A stretch of 64,000 nucleotides of DNA, from positions 4,167,215 through 4,231,214 of the forward strand of contig NZ_CP013251.1 of NCBI RefSeq assembly GCF_001583435.1, read 5' to 3'. Source of the DNA: Endozoicomonas montiporae CL-33 (GTDB lineage Bacteria > Pseudomonadota > Gammaproteobacteria > Pseudomonadales > Endozoicomonadaceae). The notes under the pieces were generated by a model that was not told where the DNA came from, made no database searches, and saw nothing but the letters and a program-made list of their open reading frames with translations. Below are positions 56,401-64,000 of this stretch, one piece after another. Made by a program: the position numbers and the translations under genes. Within the stretch, counting starts at the first letter, position 1; each line of letters starts with the position of its first letter.

Positions 56401-57620
56401 ACACCTCAGAAGAGCTGACCAATCGCTCGACTGCGACCACAGACTCCTCGTCAGTATTTAGCCTGCCTTTATGGTGGCTAAAGAATAAGCTGGACAATGC
56501 CGGTGTCAGCAAAATGATCATCACGCTTGAATCGGGTGAAGAGCTTCATACCGGCACACTCAGAGAAGACACCAGAGTGGCCCGAATCAAACTACACCGC
56601 CCTCTGGCCCTGATGAAAGCATCACGGGCTGGCATTAACGGTCTGGCAGAATCTTATATGTCCGGTGACTGGAGTACTGCCGATCTGGTTGCCGTTACAG
56701 ACTGGGCGATGGTGAATGAAAAAATACTGGCTTCGTTATTCGATCCAAACTGGTTCAGTGGAAAAATACAGAGACTACTTCACCTGCTAAACAACAACAG
56801 TCGTAAAGGAAGCCGAAAAAATATTGCGGCTCACTATGACCTTGGAAACGCGTTTTACCAGCCCTGGCTGGATAGCACCATGACCTACTCCAGCGCCTTG
56901 TTTCACCATGACAATGAATCGTTAGAGCAAGGGCAACACAATAAATACAATCAGGTTCTGAACTGGCTGGACGTTCAACCTGATCAAAGCGTTCTGGAAA
57001 TAGGCTGTGGCTGGGGCGGCTTTTCAAAAGCGCTGGCTAAACGGCAAGACAGCAATTATCACGGTGTAACGCTTTCCACAGAGCAGCTGACTTATGCCCG
57101 GGAAACCAACAAAAGTCATCGCCATCAGTTCAGCCTGACCGATTACCGCGACATAAACGGCCAGTATGACCGGCTTGTGTCTATCGAAATGATTGAAGCG
57201 GTGGGAGAAAACCACTGGCCGGTCTACTTTAAGAAACTCTATGAAAGCCTCAAGCCCGGAGGCATTGCAGTTCTGCAAGTCATTACCATTGATGAAGATC
57301 GCTTTGACGATTACCGCAAAGGTGCGGACTTTATACAGCGTTATATCTTTCCCGGCGGCATGTTGCCCACTCATCAGATTATGCAGGATCAAATAGCTCA
57401 TGCAGGTTTGAAGATGGAAGGCACGCTGGCCTTTGGTCAGGACTATGCGAGAACCCTGAATGTATGGATGAAGCAATTTAATGCCTGCCGGCCTGACATG
57501 AATCTTGAGGGTTTTGATGATCGTTTTCACAAAATGTGGAATTTTTATCTCGCCTACTGCGAAACCGGTTTTAAGTGCAACAGCATTAACGTGCGCTTCT
57601 ACAAAATAAAAAAACAATGA
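56397..57620 (+). CDS. cfa: cyclopropane-fatty-acyl-phospholipid synthase
   Basis: The 407-aa SAM-dependent enzyme methylenates double bonds of membrane phospholipid acyl chains. NIAAHYDLGNAFYQPWLDSTM and TYSSALF (about residues 142-165) are the family's substrate-side signature. SVLEIGCGWGGFSKALAKR (about 199) binds SAM, and EMIEAVGENHWPVYF (about 263) and RYIFPGGMLPT follow. E. coli Cfa is 382 aa. In Rhodobacter the cfaA gene belongs to the RpoE/ChrR response. Confidence 0.92.
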   Translation: MNTSEELTNRSTATTDSSSVFSLPLWWLKNKLDNAGVSKMIITLESGEELHTGTLREDTRVARIKLHRPLALMKASRAGINGLAESYMSGDWSTADLVAVTDWAMVNEKILASLFDPNWFSGKIQRLLHLLNNNSRKGSRKNIAAHYDLGNAFYQPWLDSTMTYSSALFHHDNESLEQGQHNKYNQVLNWLDVQPDQSVLEIGCGWGGFSKALAKRQDSNYHGVTLSTEQLTYARETNKSHRHQFSLTDYRDINGQYDRLVSIEMIEAVGENHWPVYFKKLYESLKPGGIAVLQVITIDEDRFDDYRKGADFIQRYIFPGGMLPTHQIMQDQIAHAGLKMEGTLAFGQDYARTLNVWMKQFNACRPDMNLEGFDDRFHKMWNFYLAYCETGFKCNSINVRFYKIKKQ

Positions 57621-57648
57621 GCTGGAATCATGACAATGGAGCAATACA

Positions 57649-58212
57649 ATGACAAGGAAATTCATTTACCAACTGTTTGGTTTGATGTCACTGATCTGGC
57701 TAGCGGGGTGCAACACAATGAAACCCGATGATTACGCCAACACTACACCCGTGCTTAAAATTGAAGATTACTTTCAGGGACATACATTAGCCTGGGGTAT
57801 GTTTCAGGATCGTTTTGGTAAAGTGCGAAACCGTTTTAAAGTCGAAATGGTGGGCACCGTAAAAGACGGTGTACTAACGCTGGATGAGGACTTTTTCTAC
57901 GAAGATGGCTCCACCTCTAACCGTCTCTGGAAAATCAAGATTCTAGGTGACGGATTATACGAAGGAACCGCAGGCGACGTCATCGGACTGGCAAAAGGCA
58001 AAGCCGCAGGTCACGCCTTTAACTGGACTTACCAGATGGATCTGCCCATTGGCGACAGCAAATGGCGAGTGACGTTTGACGACTGGCTGTTCCTGCAGGA
58101 AGATGGTGTGCTTATCAATGTAGCCACTGTTACCAAGTGGGGCATAACTCTGGGCAAACTAACCTTCGTCTTTGGCAAAAAAGAGCCTTTGGAAGAAGCG
58201 TTCAAGCCATGA
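57649..58212 (+). CDS. DUF3833 lipoprotein
   Basis: The 187-aa precursor has a lipoprotein signal and lipobox (LIWLAGC, Cys at residue 21). The mature part has DYFQGHTLAWGMFQDRFGKV and then RRFKVEM-like and WTYQMDLPIGDSKWRVTFDDW segments of DUF3833. Function unknown. It is found in the same operon type as cfa and DUF1365 in other bacteria. The start follows 28 bp after cfa. Confidence 0.87.
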   Translation: MTRKFIYQLFGLMSLIWLAGCNTMKPDDYANTTPVLKIEDYFQGHTLAWGMFQDRFGKVRNRFKVEMVGTVKDGVLTLDEDFFYEDGSTSNRLWKIKILGDGLYEGTAGDVIGLAKGKAAGHAFNWTYQMDLPIGDSKWRVTFDDWLFLQEDGVLINVATVTKWGITLGKLTFVFGKKEPLEEAFKP

Positions 58213-58252
58213 AAACTGCAACCGTACGACAATCACAATGACAACAATAACA

Positions 58253-59014
58253 ATGACAACAAAAAAGAACGTTATCTGGATTACCGGTGCCAGCATGGGC
58301 ATTGGCAGAGCCCTTGCCCTGGAGCTGGCAAGCCGTGGACATACGGTTATAGCCAGTGCCCGAAGTGAAGATAAACTGACGACACTGGTTGAAGAGTCCG
58401 CCTCACTCCCCGGCTCGATTCATGCCTACCCTCTGGATGTCACCCATCAACAAGCTGTAAACGACGCGGTGGCTGCCATTCAAAAAGATTTTTCAACCAT
58501 TGATCAGGCAATCCTGAATGCCGGTACATTTCTGCCAATGCAGGGCAACCGGTTCAAAGCCGATGTGATTAAACAGCAGTTTGATCTGAATGTGTTTGGT
58601 GTCAGCTATTGTCTGGAAGCATTGATCCCGGTCATGAAGCAACAAAAGCAAGGATTGCTGGCAATCAATGCTTCATTGGCCGGTTATCGCGGACTGCCCA
58701 AATCGGCGGCCTACGGTGCCACGAAAGCTGCACTGATCAACATGGCAGAATGTCTGAAACTGGATCTGGACAGGGAAGGGATTGATGTGAAAGTGATCAA
58801 CCCCGGTTTTGTAAAAACACCCCTGACGGATAAAAACGATTTCCATATGCCGTTTCTGGTCGATAGTGAACAGGCCGCCAGAGTGATCAGTGATGGATTA
58901 GCCCGAAGTCGGTTTGAGATACGTTTCCCGACCCTTTTTGCAGGCTTATTGGGATTGCTGAAACACCTGCCCTACCGGTGCTATTTTGCTCTTGTGAAGA
59001 GAGCAAAAATCTGA
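58253..59014 (+). CDS. short-chain dehydrogenase/reductase
   Basis: A start at 58253 gives 253 aa (MTTKKNVIWITGASMGIGRA); 58238 is an equal alternative, and a longer frame from 58172 runs inside the preceding gene. TGASMGIGRALA is the cofactor loop, LNAGTF the NAG motif, and YGATKAALINM holds the catalytic Tyr and Lys. SDRs accompany cfa/DUF1365 operons elsewhere. The substrate is unknown. It ends convergent with the tetR gene. Confidence 0.88.
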   Translation: MTTKKNVIWITGASMGIGRALALELASRGHTVIASARSEDKLTTLVEESASLPGSIHAYPLDVTHQQAVNDAVAAIQKDFSTIDQAILNAGTFLPMQGNRFKADVIKQQFDLNVFGVSYCLEALIPVMKQQKQGLLAINASLAGYRGLPKSAAYGATKAALINMAECLKLDLDREGIDVKVINPGFVKTPLTDKNDFHMPFLVDSEQAARVISDGLARSRFEIRFPTLFAGLLGLLKHLPYRCYFALVKRAKI

Positions 59015-59016
59015 AC

Positions 59017-59046
59017 AGCATGCTGCAAGAGCTATTGCAGCATGCT
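59017..59046. terminator. bidirectional terminator between SDR and tetR
   Basis: A perfect 12-bp stem (AGCATGCTGCAA / TTGCAGCATGCT) with a 6-nt loop overlaps the tetR stop codon. On the minus strand TTTTT follows after a few bases. Confidence 0.65.
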
Positions 59047-59628
59047 TTCCTGAATATACGTCAACAACAAACCCGTTCTTTGCCTGACTTCTTCTTTGCT
59101 ACTATCCAGCAGGCCCAGAGACAGAGCGTTGATCATGGCAACGGTCATTTCTGCACAAAACTCCGGCGTCAGCCCGGGTTTTAATTCTGCTTCCCCTGCC
59201 CTGTACATATGCTCATAGCCTGCCTGCATGGAATGCGACTGTTCGGAACCAGTTAGGGTAGAAAGGTTTGCCAGCATGTAGTTAATGAGTTCTTTTTCAA
59301 ACGCTTCGGCATGAATAATAAAGAGCTCCATCTCACCAATAATAAAACCAAGTTGGGCTGCAAGGCCATTGTGGTGTTTGATGGCGACGGCAATGTTTTC
59401 CTGCAATCGGTTAAACAACCGTATCTGGCAGACTTCCAGAATCAGCTCCTGACGGGTGCCGTAGTAGTTATAAAAGGTTTTCTTGGCAATATCTGCAGCT
59501 TCACACAGATCATCCACTGTTGTATTTTCCAGCCCTTTAAGGCTGATCAGCCTGACAAGTTCATCCTGAATTTTTTCCCTGACCGCCCGTTTTTTTCGTT
59601 CCCTGCGGCTGATTACCTGTACTGTCAC
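59032..59628 (-). CDS. TetR-family transcriptional regulator
   Basis: In the 198-aa protein, residues about 15-65 form the DNA-binding domain, with ENTTVDDLCEAADIAKKTFYNYYGTRQELI as the helix-turn-helix (key residues TFYNYYGTR). The C-terminal ~130 residues are helical and would bind a ligand. It is divergent from the P450 gene, with a palindromic operator candidate in the 175-bp gap, so it probably represses the P450-Rieske-decarboxylase operon and perhaps itself. The ligand is unknown; a steroid-, terpenoid- or fatty-acid-like substrate of the operon is a reasonable guess. Confidence 0.9.
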   Translation of the reverse strand: MTVQVISRRERKKRAVREKIQDELVRLISLKGLENTTVDDLCEAADIAKKTFYNYYGTRQELILEVCQIRLFNRLQENIAVAIKHHNGLAAQLGFIIGEMELFIIHAEAFEKELINYMLANLSTLTGSEQSHSMQAGYEHMYRAGEAELKPGLTPEFCAEMTVAMINALSLGLLDSSKEEVRQRTGLLLTYIQESMLQ

Positions 59629-59698
59629 TAACCCGATACTCCATTATCTTCATAAAAAAAGACACTCTGTGAAACAGGTCACAGACTGAGACTACCTT

Positions 59699-59745
59699 GT
59701 CGTCCATTTGGACGACTTGCATACAAAAGTACACCACGGTATATT
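59699..59745 (+). promoter_or_regulatory. TetR operator palindrome joined to a sigma-70 promoter
   Basis: GTCGTCC-ATTT-GGACGAC is a perfect 7+7 palindrome (59699-59716). Immediately after it come TTGCAT, a 17-nt spacer and TATATT (59717-59745), a good sigma-70 promoter for the P450 gene. Confidence 0.72.
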
Positions 59746-59803
59746 TTTTCACAACCATTCTCTGGGCTATACCACCAGACAAACAATAATAAGGAAGCCA
59801 ACC

Positions 59804-61048
59804 ATGGGTGCTGCTGAAGAAAATCTGCCTCCGGTAGAAAGCGTGTTTAATCCGATGTCGAGTGCCTACTGCCAGAACCCTGTTCCCCAGTGCCTGGCTC
59901 TTGCTGAACGCGGACGGCTGGTATGGTTTGCCCCCTGGCAATCCTGGATCATGACTCAGCTTGATGATGTGATGGACTGCTGGAAGCGTGAATATCTTTC
60001 CTCTGACTTCTATGACTGGGAATACGCTAAACCCCGGCCTCCTGAAAGCGAATGGACCAACTTCGAACGCGCCATGATTGGTCACAGCTTACTGGCAGAC
60101 CATACCCACCATCGTCTGATTCGGAAAATTGTGTCTCCGGCCTTCTCAAGGAATGTGGTTGATGAGATACAGCGCCGTATTGACCCTGACATCAAAAAAC
60201 TTTACGCCGATCTGGGGGAGCCTGAGTCCTTTGACTTTATTGAAAAAGTTGCCCGGCACATACCTTTTATTTCTATAACCCGAATGGTAGGCGTGCCTGA
60301 AAAATACTGGGACGATATCAAACCCTGCATCATGAAGTTCACCGAAGCCTGGAACCCTACCCTGCCTCAGGAGCGCATACAGGCAGCTGTGGATGCCAGT
60401 AACCGGGCCATTGATATCATTATCGAGATTCTGGCGGAAAGACGTAAATTACCTCACCAGGAAAACGACTTCATCAGTGTACTGCTGAAGGCAGAAGAGA
60501 CTCATGAAGACTTTGTCGAAGGCGATATCATCACGCTGATTCTGGCCCTGATCGGAGCTGGTGCTGACACCACCCTGATTGGACAACAGTGGACCGCTTA
60601 TTCACTGGCTAAACATCCGGAACAGGCCCAAATAGCCCTTTCTTCTCCCGAAGCGTTTACCAATGCATTCAGTGAAGTCATGCGCTGGGGCAGCCCCGGC
60701 AAGATGGGCTTTGCCCGTTACGCGTCTGAAGATATGGAACTGCTCGGACAACAGGTTCGAAAAGGACAGATGATTCTGCTGATGCCGCACCTGAAGAACC
60801 ACAACCCGGCTATTTTTGAAAATCCGGAAGTGTTTGACGTTCAGCGCAAGTTCGACCCGGATGTGCTGTTCGGCTATGGTCCCCGTTTCTGTATCGGTGC
60901 ATCGCTGGCAAAACGTCAGCTCTATTTGTCCATGAGCGAGATGTTCAAGCGATTCCCGAATCTGTCTCTCGAAAGTGAACCGGAGCGTGATGAAATGGAT
61001 CACAACTCCATCGCGTTCAAAAAACTCATGATCAAAACCAACTTATAA
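59804..61048 (+). CDS. cytochrome P450
   Basis: The 414-aa soluble bacterial P450 begins at the ATG behind AAGGAAG; the upstream ATG at 59708 lies in the promoter region. The oxygen-binding I-helix motif is LIGAGADTTLIGQQW (about residue 247), ExxR is SEVMRW (about 290), and the heme-thiolate loop is FGYGPRFCIGASLAKRQ (Cys about residue 366). It needs a ferredoxin and reductase, not found nearby. The next two genes are an oxygenase and a decarboxylase-like protein, which suggests stepwise oxidation of a small hydrophobic molecule. Confidence 0.93.
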   Translation: MGAAEENLPPVESVFNPMSSAYCQNPVPQCLALAERGRLVWFAPWQSWIMTQLDDVMDCWKREYLSSDFYDWEYAKPRPPESEWTNFERAMIGHSLLADHTHHRLIRKIVSPAFSRNVVDEIQRRIDPDIKKLYADLGEPESFDFIEKVARHIPFISITRMVGVPEKYWDDIKPCIMKFTEAWNPTLPQERIQAAVDASNRAIDIIIEILAERRKLPHQENDFISVLLKAEETHEDFVEGDIITLILALIGAGADTTLIGQQWTAYSLAKHPEQAQIALSSPEAFTNAFSEVMRWGSPGKMGFARYASEDMELLGQQVRKGQMILLMPHLKNHNPAIFENPEVFDVQRKFDPDVLFGYGPRFCIGASLAKRQLYLSMSEMFKRFPNLSLESEPERDEMDHNSIAFKKLMIKTNL

Positions 61049-61103
61049 AGCTTGATAAGTCGTGTTTGATAAGTAGCGGTTGATAATAAGAAGGATAAAC
61101 GTC

Positions 61104-62129
61104 ATGACTAAACGATACGAACAACCTATCCCCTTTGGCTGGTATGCCATTGAGTATTCTGACAAGCTCAAGGCGGGTGACGTAAAACCATTGCAGTATT
61201 TTGGAGAGGAACTGGTTCTGTTCCGGACTGAATCCGGTGAAGCACAGGTACTGGACGCCTACTGTCCACATCTGGGGGCGCACCTTGGACACGGCGGCTT
61301 AGTGAAAGGTGAAAGCATCAGCTGTCCGTTCCACGCCTGGGAGTTTAATGGTGAAGGGATGGCAACCAACATTCCCTACGCCAAGCGCACGCCACCCAAG
61401 GTGAAAAACAAGCAGTGCATAAAAAGCTATCCGGTGGTGGAGAAGAACCAGATGATCTGGGCCTGGTACCATCCTTACGATGAAGCGCCTACCTTCGAAG
61501 TGGAAGAAATTGCTGAAATCGGTCATGAAGACTGGTCAGAAGTTTCAACCTATGAGTGGACCATTCCAACCATTATTCAGGAAACCGGCGAAAACGCAGC
61601 GGATCTGGCTCACTTTATTACCGTTCACGGAATGCCGAACATGCCTGAAGGCGATGTTATTTATGATGGCGTTCGTCGTATCACCGAGTTTGACGGCAAT
61701 GCCAAAGCGGTAAAAGAAGATGGCACCATTGACCGGGACGACACCAGCAACAACGAAGCCATTCACCTGTATTCAGCCAATACCGGCCCCGGGCTGTCAT
61801 TGCAGCGCTTCTCCAGAATGTTTGATATCGTCATGATGGGTACCATGACACCCATTGATGACCAAAGCATGCAACTACGCTTCAACTTCACCCTGCCTAA
61901 TGCTGCAACGGATATCAAGAAAGCCATTGCTGAAGGCATACGTAATGAAATTGTGCACCAGGTTGAGCAGGATATTCCTATCTGGGAACACAAAAAGTAT
62001 CTGCCCAAGCCCATCCTGTGCGACGGCGATGGCCCCATTGGTCAGTACCGCCGCTGGTTCAAACAGTTCTACGCTGAAAAGCCTGTAGAAACCACTGAGA
62101 GTAAAGAAGAGTTGATTGCCACGGTATAA
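61104..62129 (+). CDS. Rieske non-heme iron oxygenase, alpha subunit
   Basis: The 341-aa protein has its Rieske [2Fe-2S] motif as CPHLGAHLGHGG, then CPFHAWEFNGEG (about residues 54-80). The mononuclear iron site appears in ENAADLAHFITVHGMPNMPEG (about 161-180: Asp/His/His). The short single-subunit layout resembles KshA/Neverland-type oxygenases acting on steroids or similar rings. The start at 61104 follows AAGGA. No reductase gene is beside it. Confidence 0.9.
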   Translation: MTKRYEQPIPFGWYAIEYSDKLKAGDVKPLQYFGEELVLFRTESGEAQVLDAYCPHLGAHLGHGGLVKGESISCPFHAWEFNGEGMATNIPYAKRTPPKVKNKQCIKSYPVVEKNQMIWAWYHPYDEAPTFEVEEIAEIGHEDWSEVSTYEWTIPTIIQETGENAADLAHFITVHGMPNMPEGDVIYDGVRRITEFDGNAKAVKEDGTIDRDDTSNNEAIHLYSANTGPGLSLQRFSRMFDIVMMGTMTPIDDQSMQLRFNFTLPNAATDIKKAIAEGIRNEIVHQVEQDIPIWEHKKYLPKPILCDGDGPIGQYRRWFKQFYAEKPVETTESKEELIATV

Positions 62130-62212
62130 TCAGCCTTCCCCAGCGGGCAGGCAGATAGCTGCCTGACCGCTTTTCTGACCACAACCCATAATAACAATAA
62201 GAGAGCACCATC

Positions 62213-62989
62213 ATGAGCACCGGACCTCAGACGCCTCCAGGTGAAATTGTTAACTGGCCGATGTTGAAAATTAAATACGACACCGACCCTTCTGCCATTG
62301 CCAAACTGCTGCCTCCCGGCATTGAGCCCGGCACAAAGCCTACGGTTACCATTACCATCTACAACTTCCCCATTTTGAACGAGCCCGAGTTCGGCTATGT
62401 CATCAGTGTCGATGCCATTTGTGACGGTGTGGAAGGCGAGTACCAACTGTGTAATGGTATTGATCAGGAAGCACCGGTACAAAGCTGTCAGGAACGCTGG
62501 GGACAGCCAAAATTCATTGCTGAAACCCAATATTACCGGATGATTGATACCGTTACTGCCAAGTGTACTCATCAGGGTTATACCTTTCTGGAGTTCACCG
62601 GCAAAGTCACTGGTGTCGATGAAGACGCAGGTGATGTTGTGACCAACGACTGGTGGGTGAAGTTCTCCCGCTCCGTCGATATGATGCCCGGCAAATACGA
62701 TCTTCCCCCCAAGGTCGTTCATGTAAGAAGTGAATTCGGCACTGCCCATCAGGAAATTCTGGACGGTGAACTGACTCTGCGCGAAAGTCCATGGGACCCT
62801 ATTGCCACTCTGCTGCCTATCAAGAGCGAAGTAAAAAGTGTTCTCTGGACGCCGGTCTTTAAAGATCGCCAATACGCAGACTACAAGCAGCTGGACGGAG
62901 AAGCCTTCTGGCCCTTTACCGAAACCATCAGTGGTTCACGCTGGCCTGGTTTGTGCGGTACACCCATTAAGAAGTTAAGTACTCAGTAA
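62213..62989 (+). CDS. acetoacetate decarboxylase-like protein
   Basis: The 258-aa protein carries the ADC fold pattern: LKIKYDTDPSAIAKLLPPGIEPG at the start, RWGQPKFIAETQYY (about residue 97) with the lysine that would form the Schiff base, and MMPGKYDLPPKVVH. ADC-like proteins include true decarboxylases and enzymes of other aldol or Schiff-base chemistry. It is the third gene of the P450 operon; a good hairpin terminator follows. Confidence 0.8.
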   Translation: MSTGPQTPPGEIVNWPMLKIKYDTDPSAIAKLLPPGIEPGTKPTVTITIYNFPILNEPEFGYVISVDAICDGVEGEYQLCNGIDQEAPVQSCQERWGQPKFIAETQYYRMIDTVTAKCTHQGYTFLEFTGKVTGVDEDAGDVVTNDWWVKFSRSVDMMPGKYDLPPKVVHVRSEFGTAHQEILDGELTLRESPWDPIATLLPIKSEVKSVLWTPVFKDRQYADYKQLDGEAFWPFTETISGSRWPGLCGTPIKKLSTQ

Positions 62990-63019
62990 TATATAGATTG
63001 TTTAATTTCCTCACCCTTA

Positions 63020-63057
63020 AATAAGCCAGCGTTGTTAATAACGCTGGCTTATTCTTT
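63020..63057 (+). terminator. rho-independent terminator of the P450 operon
   Basis: A perfect 14-bp stem (AATAAGCCAGCGTT / AACGCTGGCTTATT) with a 6-nt loop is followed by CTTTCC. The stretch 63058-63315 is AT-rich with no gene. Confidence 0.88.
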
Positions 63058-63315
63058 CCTGAAAACAGCCTTGAATCACTTATCAACAAATCGTCATCAA
63101 TGAACCAATCCAAAAAATAAAGAACACTTTAGATAAGCCAAAGAAATTAGAAATAAACGCTTATTTAAAAATATACCTCCAGACACTCTGATTAAGCTAT
63201 AGAATCACATCTGAAAAAACAACCGGTTTATTAATTAACGATCATTCAAAAATCAAGTCAGCTAAATTTATACGCTACAAACAGTAAATGGATTCTCCAT
63301 TTAATTACAACAACG

Positions 63316-63494
63316 TAAGTACTCGGCCATACGGAATCGAATATTTCTGGCTTATTGGGCAGGTGCTGAACAAGGCGTTTATGCCCTTGGGTGCAACGGC
63401 GGGAGCATAGCGAGCTATGTGACCAGAGTTGGAACGCCGTGCAGTGCCTGAACAATGAGTCAGAAAATATGATTTCGTATGGTCGAGTACTTAA
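63316..63494 (+). repeat. MITE-like palindromic repeat, family B, copy 2
   Basis: A 179-bp element beginning TAAGTACTCGGCCATACGG and ending CGTATGGTCGAGTACTTA, the inverted counterpart of 9507-9670, with a longer centre (an extra AAGGCGTTTATGCCCTTGGG block). It ends 23 bp before the last gene. Confidence 0.75.
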
Positions 63495-63517
63495 GTTTAA
63501 GTGAGGAAGTTCAGACG

Positions 63518-64000
63518 ATGCGTTATCTCGAATTTAAAAAAGTGGCAAGATGGTTTGTTTACTTTTGCCTGTTTTGCACCCCTGCTGAACTTGCTTTTGC
63601 ACGCGGTTTATCGAGCACAGTCACTACAACAAATCTTCCCACTAACGGTACTATAACCACTCCAACTGTCACAACCCCAGCAGCATCTCTGGCTGATAAA
63701 AATGCTGCGTTGTGTGATAGTGATGACATCGATACAGATGATAAAGATGCCTGCCTTGATGTCATGAGAAGGTTATCAGCGCTATCCAGAGAATTTAAAA
63801 AAGTAAAAGTCTATACAGAAGGGTGGTTTTTCTCTGAAGCAACCACCATCGACGCCAGCTCACCAGACACGGTACACATAATATCTGGAAATCTGACATT
63901 GAAAAAGGGCAGTGTCGCAGCTGCTAAAAATATTGCCATCATGGGTTATGGCAAGCCAAAGCTCTGGCTAACATCAAGTACATTTGCTACTTTTGATTCG
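63518..64000 (+). CDS. secreted protein of unknown function (3' partial)
   Basis: The frame is open to the window end, 161 codons, with GAGGAAG 8-9 nt before the ATG. It starts MRYLEFKKVARWFVYFCLF, then CTPAELAFARG: a positively charged n-region, hydrophobic core and likely cleavage after AFA. A Thr/Pro-rich segment (about residues 32-57) follows, then a Cys/Asp-rich acidic part (CDSDDIDTDDKDACLD). The last seen residues (DTVHIISGNLTLKKGSVAAAKNIAIMGYG) have the rhythm of a parallel beta-helix, so a large secreted or surface protein is possible. I do not recognise a family. Confidence 0.7.
   Translation, partial: MRYLEFKKVARWFVYFCLFCTPAELAFARGLSSTVTTTNLPTNGTITTPTVTTPAASLADKNAALCDSDDIDTDDKDACLDVMRRLSALSREFKKVKVYTEGWFFSEATTIDASSPDTVHIISGNLTLKKGSVAAAKNIAIMGYGKPKLWLTSSTFATFDS

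Overview
The window looks like a chromosomal stretch of a marine gammaproteobacterium. The combination of an E. coli-like purine-salvage cluster, proton-translocating transhydrogenase, a type I-E CRISPR locus, very many insertion sequences and short palindromic MITE-like repeats suggests an Endozoicomonas-type (Oceanospirillales) genome. That placement is an inference from gene content; no rRNA or other marker gene is present. I found no tRNA or rRNA genes.

Region 1 (1-12.1 kb) is a purine-catabolism cluster in one orientation: ygfK (5' end outside the window), ssnA, a GhxQ-like permease, ygfM, xdhD, guaD and a YqeA-type carbamate kinase. It matches the E. coli ygfK-ssnA-ygfM-xdhD-ygfQ neighbourhood. 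Region 2 (12.5-16.6 kb) is pntAB, with pntA cut by a 1107-bp IS. Region 3 (16.6-29 kb) holds a 1254-aa unrecognised protein, a GntP-type permease, a type VI secretion remnant (FHA protein plus truncated tssJ) ended by what looks like a group II intron relic, an IS110 element, a VOC protein and a PBP5/6-type carboxypeptidase. Region 4 (29-31.9 kb) holds an EamA transporter, a ChrR-type anti-sigma factor with its ECF sigma factor, and a small membrane protein.

Region 5 (31.9-54.1 kb) is a mobile and defence island. It begins with an IS200/IS605 element (tnpA and tnpB) whose two terminal hairpins have each been hit by a different IS1182-type element. It continues with a type I-E CRISPR-Cas locus in the order cas3-cas6e-cse2-cas7e-cas5e-cas8e-cas1-cas2 and a 44-repeat array. 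The locus carries IS insertions at three places. One sits on the cas3 start codon and rebuilds it. One splits cas8e and itself contains a second, nested IS. One splits cas2. Each insertion has a clean target-site duplication, so the ancestral reading frames can be restored exactly.

Region 6 (54.1-59 kb) is an operon for an FAD oxidoreductase, a DUF1365 protein, cyclopropane-fatty-acid synthase, a DUF3833 lipoprotein and an SDR. This gene set is usually linked to the RpoE/ChrR singlet-oxygen response, so its regulator pair appears to sit about 23 kb away across the mobile island. Region 7 (59-63 kb) is a TetR regulator divergent from a cytochrome P450, a Rieske oxygenase and an acetoacetate-decarboxylase-like gene, with a clear palindromic operator touching the predicted promoter. 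The window ends inside a gene for a secreted protein.
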